This document shows positions 24,122 through 31,403 of a DNA stretch of 64,000 nucleotides, in pieces. The number at the start of each line of letters is the position of its first letter. Within the stretch, counting starts at the first letter, position 1. The stretch is taken from positions 10,462,501 to 10,526,500 of the forward strand of contig NZ_JAPNKA010000001.1 in the NCBI RefSeq assembly GCF_026626635.1, in the 5' to 3' direction. Source of the DNA: Archangium lansingense (GTDB lineage Bacteria > Myxococcota > Myxococcia > Myxococcales > Myxococcaceae). A model generated the notes under the pieces. The model did not search any database. It worked only from the letters and a program-made list of their open reading frames with translations, and was not told the origin of the DNA. The position numbers and the translations under genes were made by a program.

Positions 24122-24870
24122 TGGTTCGAACTCGGCAGTTGGTTGACGAAGACGTTGGACTGCATCCGCATGGTGTAGGCCGCGCGGATGGGAAGGACGT
24201 ACTTGCCGTTGGAGGCGGCGGAGATGTACTTGGAGTTCTGGGGTCCGAAGTTGCCGGCGGCCTTGGAGGACTTCTCCCCCATGCGCATCAGCCAGGGAAT
24301 CTCCCGGTTGAAGGCCGCGGCGTGGATGACCCAGTTGGCGAAGGGAATGGGCATCCGGTAGTTGAACGTCACCTGGATGCGCAGCTTCGTGCGATGGCTC
24401 GCCTGCCACGACATGCTGGCCGCGAAGCGCGGATCATCGAAGTCGAGCTCGTTCCCACCCACCTCCTTGGTGCTGGGACCGCACGTGGTGACCTCCACGT
24501 AGGGGATGCCGGTGTCCGGCATGGCGTTGGCCTTCACGCCCGGCCAGTTCCACTTGCTCTGGAAGTCGGTGGCGTTGTTGATGGTCTTGATGAACTCGCC
24601 ACCACCTGAGTCCTTGCTGATGATCGGCAGCAGCACGGAGATGGCCGCGCGCTCCATCACGGACGTCTGGGCGTTGTTCAGCGAACCGGCACGCACCGCC
24701 TTGTAGGCGGCGTACTTGGTGATCAGCCGGGCCTGGTGCATCAGCCCCAACTGCAAGGTGCCGAGGATGAGGAACACAAAGAGGGGCAGGACGATGGCAG
24801 ACTCGACCGCAACCTGCCCCGACTCACGCCCTCCGGGTTTCTGTTGGTGCACACCCTTCATGTTTCCCAT
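24097..24870 (-). CDS. TadE-like pseudopilin, first gene of operon
   Basis: A 257-residue protein with the TadE signature SGQVAVESAIVLPLFVFLIL at about 17-36 (Glu23) after a basic N-terminus. The polar C-terminal domain is rich in Asn and aromatic residues. It is the first gene of the six-gene operon that runs to 20098. ATG at 24870 has GGAG nine bases upstream; a second ATG at 24861 is possible. The frame continues far upstream through the intergenic region, but those codons would overlap the start of the divergent secreted-protein gene and are unlikely. Confidence 0.82.
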   Translation of the reverse strand: MGNMKGVHQQKPGGRESGQVAVESAIVLPLFVFLILGTLQLGLMHQARLITKYAAYKAVRAGSLNNAQTSVMERAAISVLLPIISKDSGGGEFIKTINNATDFQSKWNWPGVKANAMPDTGIPYVEVTTCGPSTKEVGGNELDFDDPRFAASMSWQASHRTKLRIQVTFNYRMPIPFANWVIHAAAFNREIPWLMRMGEKSSKAAGNFGPQNSKYISAASNGKYVLPIRAAYTMRMQSNVFVNQLPSSNQCRTTNKY

Positions 24871-25036
24871 CTGATTCCACTCCGGCCAGTACGACCATCG
24901 GTCAAGTGGACGCACAGTGGCCCACGTCCCGCTCTTAGAGTGTGGGAAGATGGGACACTGGTATAGTATTTTCCCTGTTTTCCGGCCTCCCTCCAAGGGG
25001 GGTATATGAGGGCCTTTCTCCACGGAGGTCCTCGAC
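24871..25036. promoter_or_regulatory. Divergent promoter region of pseudopilin operon and secreted-protein operon
   Basis: This gap separates two divergent transcription units. It is locally AT-richer than its surroundings. TATAGT at 24962-24967, within GGTATAGTATTTT, is a fair -10-like element for rightward transcription, and its complement (TACTATACC) could serve leftward. No good -35 is seen. The assignment is visual. Confidence 0.35.
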
Positions 25037-26104
25037 ATGACGCCACGTCTTCGCCTGCTCGCCGCTGCCGCCGTCTTCAGCCTGGGATCAACCGCCTGGG
25101 CCGGCCCGCCCCCCGCCGCGGACCCCTGCGCGGGGCGCAGCCAGGCCTCCTGCCACGCCCCGGGTGTGGTGGATAAACCGGCCATCAAGGTGGCCAGGGG
25201 CGGGATCAGCGCGGCCGAGGGTCAGCAGCTCACCGATCGGGCGAAGAAGATGCTGGAGGTGGTCATGCAGGCCCCCCTGCTCAAACCCGAGGGAATGAGC
25301 CTCCACCCCACCATCACGGTAGAGGGGCCACCCGCACACGCCGTGAAACACCACCCAGCGCTCGTGCGCACCACCCTCCTCGCCAAGCCCATCAAGCTGG
25401 AGGACAAGAGCTCCAGCCAGGACAAGAAGACGGGGGCCTGGATGGGGACCGGCGAGGGGCCCATCCTCCGCCTCAACGCCAATGACCTCGGCGTCTTCCT
25501 GAACAACGACACGTTGGACCTCTCCAAGCCGGCGCAGTTCTTCTCCGCGCCCCGCCAGGTGGGCGAGGTGCAGGGCTTCCCGGTGTACGCCGTGGGGGGC
25601 AACGAGGTGCTGATGATCAGCAAGGGGAACACCCTGCCCTGGCGGCCCTTCCCGGTGGAGAGCTACTTCCAGATGCTCATCTCCCAGGAGCAGGAGACCC
25701 AGGACCTCTTCAAGAAGCAGCTGTCCTCCACCAAGGGGCCCGATCGGGCGGAGCTCGAGAAGACGCTCGCCGAGCGCCAGGCCACCATCGACAGCCTGAA
25801 GCAGCAGCTCGCCCAGCTCTCGCCCGCCCAGCGTCAGGCGGGAGCCTGCCAGAGCGCCAAGCGCAAGCGCGGCGACCCCACGGGGTTGGATCTCACCTGC
25901 CCGCCCAATGCCACGCCCCTGATGGTGGCCAACCAGGACATCTTCGCCCGCCCGTCGCCGAAGGGCACGTTGCAGTTCATGACCATCAGCACCACGTGGG
26001 GCGTGCTCCCGAAGGATGACCGGATGCCCAACACCCTGGGACGTGTCATGCGCGCCTCCCTGCAGGAGATGGACCTGAAGGCCCTGCAAGCGATGCTCGA
26101 CTGA
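25037..26104 (+). CDS. Secreted protein of unknown function
   Basis: A 355-residue exported protein. The signal peptide is at about 1-22 (SLGSTAWA). No family motif is recognised. The middle (about 215-265) is a Gln/Glu/Lys-rich coiled coil (QEQETQDLFKKQL, then AERQATIDSLKQQLAQL). Five Cys are present, two near the N-terminus (CAGRSQASC) and two flanking 280-295. GGAGG lies about nine bases before the ATG. The alpha-2-macroglobulin-like gene starts 24 bases downstream on the same strand, so the two are likely one operon. Confidence 0.75.
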   Translation: MTPRLRLLAAAAVFSLGSTAWAGPPPAADPCAGRSQASCHAPGVVDKPAIKVARGGISAAEGQQLTDRAKKMLEVVMQAPLLKPEGMSLHPTITVEGPPAHAVKHHPALVRTTLLAKPIKLEDKSSSQDKKTGAWMGTGEGPILRLNANDLGVFLNNDTLDLSKPAQFFSAPRQVGEVQGFPVYAVGGNEVLMISKGNTLPWRPFPVESYFQMLISQEQETQDLFKKQLSSTKGPDRAELEKTLAERQATIDSLKQQLAQLSPAQRQAGACQSAKRKRGDPTGLDLTCPPNATPLMVANQDIFARPSPKGTLQFMTISTTWGVLPKDDRMPNTLGRVMRASLQEMDLKALQAMLD

Positions 26105-26128
26105 GGTAGCAATGCCACGGAGGCGGGT

Positions 26129-29100
26129 ATGAGGGACTCGGATCGCATCGTCGTCACGAACCAGGAGCTCGTGGACCGCATCGGCGACTACATCTTCGCC
26201 GGCGGTGCCTTCGCCTTCTTCCACCGGAAGGCCTTCACGAAGTCCTCGCACCCGTGGACCTCGCAGCTCTTCGGTCCCGAGGAGCAGGGGCCGCGGGTGC
26301 TCTCGCTCCTCGGACGCGAGGTCCCCGCGCTCCCGGGGATCAAGTTCCGGGCCGTCTCACCGCCCCAGCTCTCGCTCGCAGCCGTCACCAGTGACAAGGC
26401 GCTCTACCGCGAGGGGCATGACGAGGTGCACCTGCTCGCGCTCGATCCGCTCGCTCCGGGCGCCGAGGTGGTGCTGGAGCTCCTCGTCAACGGCGCGCTC
26501 TTCGCGACCCATCCGGCACGGCTCGATGCACGTGGCGCGGCGGCGGTGACGCTGCGCGAGCTGCCCGTGGGCGACTACACGGTGCGCTTCCAAGGTGCTC
26601 CGGACGACGCGCCCGCTTGTGAGTTCACCGTCGCGCAGTACCGGCTCGCCCCGCTCGTCGCCCGCCTCGTGGAGCGGAAGCTCGAGCTCGACACCCTCAC
26701 GACGAAGCTGTTCTTGGAGAGCTTCGGCACCCCGGTGACCTCGCGCGTGCGGCTCGAGCTCATGGATCGCGGGATGCGGCGCGAGGAGAAGATCGGGGTG
26801 GCACGCGATGGATTCACGGAGGTCTCCTTCGAGCTGACGGGCCGTGGGCCCCACGCCATCAACGTGCAGCTCCTGAGCGACCCATCGCGCACGGCGACGG
26901 TCCCCATCGTGGGCAGCCGCGAGGAGGAGCGCTCGCGCACGGTGCTGTCGATGCTGGGCGAGGAGATCGGCGCGTCGCTGCTTCCCGGAAACTCGTCGAG
27001 GCCGGTGCGCGGACTGTGGCTGGAGGGCGGACCGATGCGCTCGACGCCCTTCCACCTCGAGCGTGTGGAGGCGAAGAAGGCGCGGCTCAAGGTGAAGACG
27101 GCCATCGACACGGCGCTGCTCGTGGTCATCGACGCGAAAGGGGGACTGCGGGAGCTCGCGCTCGGCGGGCTCGCGAGCGGGACGATTGTCGAGGTCGACG
27201 TTCCCGAGCCGATGGGGCTGCTGGCGATCGGCGCGTTCGTCGGGGGTGAGCCCTGGGAGGGCTGGGCGGCGGTGCTGACCCCCAGCTCGGTGGAACCGGT
27301 GCTCACGGTGCCCCAGCGGAGCGTGCCCGGAGAGGAAGCGCAACTCGAGCTCGACACCGGACGCACGGAGGACGACGCGTCCGTGTACGTGGTGGTGAAG
27401 GACGCACGGCTGCTCTCGACGGACACGCCCGCGAGCCGGCTCGCGGCCGGGCTCAAGGCGCATGCGGAAGGCGCCAGAGGCGTGCTGCACTTCGGCAAGC
27501 CGGACACGCGCCTCACCCAGCTCATGCCCAAGCCCTCCCCCTTGGATTTTGAGTATGAGCGGGGCATCGTCTATTCAGACGCGCCCGCCGGGGGCGCCAT
27601 GCTCTTCGAGGAGGACGACGCTTTCGACGACCTCGCTCTAAGGGACCCCTCCGCCAGCGAGCCCCGGGCCGCGCAAGAGAGCACTCTTACCCCACGCGCC
27701 GTGCAGGAGCCGGAGGTGCTGTTCGCGGGGCTCGTCACGACCCGGCGGGGACGTGCCTCCCTCACGTTCCACACCGCTCCCGAGCCCGCCGACTACCTGA
27801 TCGAGGTCTTCGTCATCGCCGGGATGGACTGGGCCCAGACCGAGGCGCGCTTCCGTGCGGAGCAGGAGCAGTACGTGTCGCTGGAGCTGCCGGCGTTCGT
27901 GCACCGCGAGGATGCGGCACTCGCGCGCCTGCACGTGGGCTCGCGGCTCCCGGGTGTGCGGGTCCGCGTCCTGCGCGACGGCGTCGAGGTGCCGCTCATC
28001 CACGAGGGACGGTTGCTCACCTCGGGCGAGGAGCTCGGGGCGGGACGCGGGGAGCTCACGTTCCTGGCGGGGCCGGGCCACTACGAGGCACTGATGGAGG
28101 ACGCCTCGGGCATCCTGGTGCGCACGGCGAAGCAGGTGGAGGAGCCCGGAAAGCTGCGGCGGCTCGCGCGAACGGTCTGCCTCCTGGAGCCGGGAAAGGC
28201 GCTGAGCCTGGAGGAGGACGCGACAATCGTCTCGCTGCGCGTGCTCCCGGGGCTGAAGAGCCCCTTCCGCGCACTGGTGGAGGCCACGGCCAATTATGGC
28301 CACGCGTGCTGTGAGCAGACCGCGGCGAAGATGCTGGCGGCGTGCGCGATGTACGCGTTCTCGGACGAGCGCAGGGCGAAGGCAGAGTCCATCATCCACG
28401 CGGGCATCGCTCGCGAGCGGTCGATGTTCCTCCCCGGCCTCGGGTTCAAGATGTATCCGGAGTCCGAGGCCGAGCCGATCCCGTACTGGGGAGCGAAGGC
28501 GGCGATGTACCTCCACCACCTCGCGCTCCTGAAGGACCTGCGCGGCACGGCGACGATCGGTCCCGCGCTCGCGCATGCGGTCGAGGAGGGGCTCACGATG
28601 GCCAGGGATGCGACGCGCGCGTACGGGCTCACCTGGCCGCCGACGCGCCTGGGGAGCTGCGAGGACGCGTACCTGGCGCTGCGGTTCGGCGATGGCGCGG
28701 ACAGGGAGCAGGTGCTCGACGTGGCGCGGCGGTGGAACGGGTCGCAGGAAGAGGACCACCGAGGCGCCGTGGCGATGCGCACCGAGCAGGCCTATGCGGC
28801 GGCCATCCTGCTGCGCGCGGGCGGCCCGGCGGAGCTGCCACGGGCGATCGCGCTCGCCAACCAGGTGGTGGCGCAACTGGGAGAGAACGGGCGGTTGTAT
28901 TCGACGGTGGATTCGGTGGCGGCGATCGCGCTCCTCGTCGAGCTGCAGGCCGCGCAGGTGGTGGGAGCGGATGGCATCGTCGAGCTGGACGGAGAGCACC
29001 TCCCCGTCGCGAAGGCAGCGGCGAGCGCTCGCGAGGCCCGTTCGGTGCGTGCGCTCGAGACCCGTGTCGCGGTGGAAGTCACCCGCCTCCGCGAGGAGGA

Positions 29101-29530
29101 CTGGGGCACGTTCCACACGAAGCTCCCAATCGCGGTCTCACTCCACAAGCAGGAGAGCGTCACGCGGCGCGTGAACGCGGCGGACGCGTTGGAGCTGCGG
29201 GTGCGCCTCGAGAGCGGCTACGAGCCTGGCGATCTCGTCTGGGTGTGCCTGCCCGACGCGCTCTCACGCGTGATGGGGGGCGGACAGGTGAAGCAGTTCT
29301 CCATCGACTTCCAAGGGGAGAACGAGCTGCGCATTCCGCTGGCGGCCACGGGAGTGACCGTAGGCCCCAAGGGTGAACTGTCGCCCGCGCGCTTCGCGGT
29401 CTGCGTGCGCAACATGTTCGAGGAGGAGCGCGGGGGAAGCCCCGGGTTCATCGAGGTCACCGTGGCACCGCCCACCGCTGGCTCGATGCTCGGGCGTGCG
29501 CTCGACGCCCTGAAGCACCTCTTCAACTAA
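26129..29530 (+). CDS. Alpha-2-macroglobulin-like thioester protein without signal peptide
   Basis: A 1133-residue protein. Beta-rich macroglobulin-like domains run from about 85 to 660 (for example KALYREGHDEVHLLALDP and ELPVGDYTVRF). Around 545-570, PEVLFAGLVTTRRGRASLTF is a typical pre-TED strand set. The thioester motif HACCEQT puts the Cys/Gln pair at 727 and 730 (CXEQ, usual form CGEQ), followed by an alpha-toroid TED with GRLYSTVDSVAAIALL near 920. The last 100 residues are a beta domain. There is no signal peptide or lipobox, and it is shorter than the common 1500-1650-residue bacterial A2Ms. CGGAGG lies upstream of the ATG. Confidence 0.85.
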   Translation: MRDSDRIVVTNQELVDRIGDYIFAGGAFAFFHRKAFTKSSHPWTSQLFGPEEQGPRVLSLLGREVPALPGIKFRAVSPPQLSLAAVTSDKALYREGHDEVHLLALDPLAPGAEVVLELLVNGALFATHPARLDARGAAAVTLRELPVGDYTVRFQGAPDDAPACEFTVAQYRLAPLVARLVERKLELDTLTTKLFLESFGTPVTSRVRLELMDRGMRREEKIGVARDGFTEVSFELTGRGPHAINVQLLSDPSRTATVPIVGSREEERSRTVLSMLGEEIGASLLPGNSSRPVRGLWLEGGPMRSTPFHLERVEAKKARLKVKTAIDTALLVVIDAKGGLRELALGGLASGTIVEVDVPEPMGLLAIGAFVGGEPWEGWAAVLTPSSVEPVLTVPQRSVPGEEAQLELDTGRTEDDASVYVVVKDARLLSTDTPASRLAAGLKAHAEGARGVLHFGKPDTRLTQLMPKPSPLDFEYERGIVYSDAPAGGAMLFEEDDAFDDLALRDPSASEPRAAQESTLTPRAVQEPEVLFAGLVTTRRGRASLTFHTAPEPADYLIEVFVIAGMDWAQTEARFRAEQEQYVSLELPAFVHREDAALARLHVGSRLPGVRVRVLRDGVEVPLIHEGRLLTSGEELGAGRGELTFLAGPGHYEALMEDASGILVRTAKQVEEPGKLRRLARTVCLLEPGKALSLEEDATIVSLRVLPGLKSPFRALVEATANYGHACCEQTAAKMLAACAMYAFSDERRAKAESIIHAGIARERSMFLPGLGFKMYPESEAEPIPYWGAKAAMYLHHLALLKDLRGTATIGPALAHAVEEGLTMARDATRAYGLTWPPTRLGSCEDAYLALRFGDGADREQVLDVARRWNGSQEEDHRGAVAMRTEQAYAAAILLRAGGPAELPRAIALANQVVAQLGENGRLYSTVDSVAAIALLVELQAAQVVGADGIVELDGEHLPVAKAAASAREARSVRALETRVAVEVTRLREEDWGTFHTKLPIAVSLHKQESVTRRVNAADALELRVRLESGYEPGDLVWVCLPDALSRVMGGGQVKQFSIDFQGENELRIPLAATGVTVGPKGELSPARFAVCVRNMFEEERGGSPGFIEVTVAPPTAGSMLGRALDALKHLFN

Positions 29531-29534
29531 CCGA

Positions 29535-29562
29535 GCCTCCCGGGCCCCCCTCGCTGGGAGGC
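29535..29562. terminator. Bidirectional terminator between convergent genes
   Basis: GCCTCCC (29535-29541) pairs with GGGAGGC (29556-29562). The hairpin lies in the 46-base gap between the stop of the thioester-protein gene and the stop of the AAA+ ATPase gene, and it can end both transcripts. No T-run is present. Confidence 0.5.
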
Positions 29563-29576
29563 CCGGACGCCTCACC

Positions 29577-31334
29577 TCACCCCTCCTCGAGCAGCATCTT
29601 CAGCTCGCGGATGCGGCGGGTGACATGGTCGCGGTCCAGCCGCCGGAAGCTCTCGGGCAGCAGCTCGCGGCTGGTGCACTCCTGCACCGCCACCAGGTTC
29701 TGCAGCTCGATCTCCAGCGGATAGCTCGGCGGCACGAAGTCCTCGAAGACGGCCTTGAGGTCCTCCACCGTGGCCTGCTCGCGCCCATTGGCCAGCGCCC
29801 GGAAGCGCGTGCGCACCAGCACCGCCTCCATGTCCGCGCCGCTCAGCTGCCGCGTCCCCGTGGGAATCAGATCCGAGATGGACGTCACGTCCAGCTTCAG
29901 GCCCGTCTTCTTCTGCATCACCTTGAACAGCTCCTCCCGCTCCGCTTCCGTCTCCGGATAGAAGAGCGCGAGGTGCTCCTCGGCGCGTCCCTGGCGCTTG
30001 AGGTCGATGGGCAGCAGGTCCGGCCGGGCCGTCAGCAGGAACCAGACGATCTTCCCGCGGTACACCGTGTTGCCCATGAACGAGGCGATGGAGCCGAAGA
30101 TGCGGCTGCTCGTCCCCGAGTCCCCGCCCGAGTCACGGTTGCCCAGGAAGGTGTCCGCCTCGTCCACCATCACCGCCACCGGCCAGAGCGCCTTGAGCAG
30201 GTTGAAGATCTTCTCCAGGTTGGACTCGGTGACGCCCTGCCACTGGCTGCGGAAGTTGAGGAACTTCACCACCGGAATGCCAATCTCTCCGGCGAAGCAG
30301 GACACCATGAACGTCTTGCCGGTACCCACCGGGCCGCTGACGAGGTAGCCCATGGGCATCACCTCGATGCGCCCCTTCTTCAGCGCATTGGCCGCGTGGC
30401 GCAGCATGTCCTTGGCCTTACCGTGCCCCGCCACCGCGTCCAGCGTGTGCACCGGCTCGATGAACTCGAGCAGCCCGTGGCACTCGGCCTGGATGAGCTC
30501 CTTCTTCTTCTCCTTGAGGAGGTCGGTGGTGATGCGCACGTCGCGCTCGAGGGCCTCGGTGAGCACTCGGTCCAGGTTGATGCGCGACAGGCCCGCCGTC
30601 ATCTTCGCCAGGCCCGCCAGCGGCACGTCCGACACCGCCGCCAGCTTCTTGCCCTCCAGCTTGTAGCGCACGTACTCCAGCCGCTCCTCCTCGGTGGGCA
30701 GGGGCAGCTCGATGGCCGCCACGTACGGGTTGCGCGACAAGCGCTGGGAGACGTCCGCCAGGTTCTCCGCCAGCAGCACCACGGAGGTGTCCCCCGCGAG
30801 GAACTGCGGGTCGTGCGCCCACTTCTCCAGCGTGGCCAGGACGAACCGGTCCTCGGCCGACAGGTGGCTCATCTCCCCGCCCGGCACCAGCGTCTCGGCG
30901 AAGTCGATGATGAGCGCCAGCGACTTGCCCTCGCTCAGGCGCATCCGCAGGAAGTTCTCCAGAATCTGCAGCGCGCGGGCCGGGTCCCTCGGCAGGCTCT
31001 TGGCGTAGTCCGTGCCGTACATGGCGTCGTACCCGGCCATCGTCCGCTGGAAGTCCTTCTGCGTCTCCGGAGACGCGGAGCGGATGCCCGACGAGCGGTC
31101 ATAGAAGATGACGTGGTCGCGTCCGCCGAAGAGCTCCTCGGACAGGAAGGTGCGGAGCGTTCCGAAGCTCCGGCTGCCATCCTCCTGCGAGGTGGGCTGC
31201 AGGTCCCTCACCGCTCCGTAGAGCAGGAAGGTGCTGACGGTCTTCGTGTAGTACTTCTGGGCCAGCTTCTGGGCCCAAACGGGCAGATCCGCGAGCGGAT
31301 CCGCATTGGCCTTGCGTGACTTGGTCACCGACAC
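29577..31334 (-). CDS. AAA+ ATPase with degenerate N-terminal AAA-like half
   Basis: A 585-residue soluble ATPase. The C-terminal AAA module has Walker A GPVGTGKT at 334-341, Walker B VMVDEAD at 388-394 and a later arginine-finger-like segment (FLLTARPDLLP..LKRQGRAEEHL). Residues 30-270 look like a second, inactive AAA-like domain, since LLYGAVRD occupies the P-loop position and LALIIDFAE the Walker B position. The layout resembles the two-domain Ycf46/ARC-type ATPases. It is convergent with the thioester-protein gene. The function is unknown, probably remodelling of a protein partner. Confidence 0.85.
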   Translation of the reverse strand: MSVTKSRKANADPLADLPVWAQKLAQKYYTKTVSTFLLYGAVRDLQPTSQEDGSRSFGTLRTFLSEELFGGRDHVIFYDRSSGIRSASPETQKDFQRTMAGYDAMYGTDYAKSLPRDPARALQILENFLRMRLSEGKSLALIIDFAETLVPGGEMSHLSAEDRFVLATLEKWAHDPQFLAGDTSVVLLAENLADVSQRLSRNPYVAAIELPLPTEEERLEYVRYKLEGKKLAAVSDVPLAGLAKMTAGLSRINLDRVLTEALERDVRITTDLLKEKKKELIQAECHGLLEFIEPVHTLDAVAGHGKAKDMLRHAANALKKGRIEVMPMGYLVSGPVGTGKTFMVSCFAGEIGIPVVKFLNFRSQWQGVTESNLEKIFNLLKALWPVAVMVDEADTFLGNRDSGGDSGTSSRIFGSIASFMGNTVYRGKIVWFLLTARPDLLPIDLKRQGRAEEHLALFYPETEAEREELFKVMQKKTGLKLDVTSISDLIPTGTRQLSGADMEAVLVRTRFRALANGREQATVEDLKAVFEDFVPPSYPLEIELQNLVAVQECTSRELLPESFRRLDRDHVTRRIRELKMLLEEG

Positions 31335-31403
31335 ACCCCTCCCGCCCCCTCACGGGGCGCTCACGCCCGCCCCATCCGGGCGGGCGCCTCTCTGATTGCC
31401 TGT

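Noticed and set aside
24119..24135. GGTTCGAACTC resembling a tRNA T-loop
   Set aside because: It lies inside the coding overlap of two genes, and no acceptor, D-arm or anticodon arm can be folded around it.
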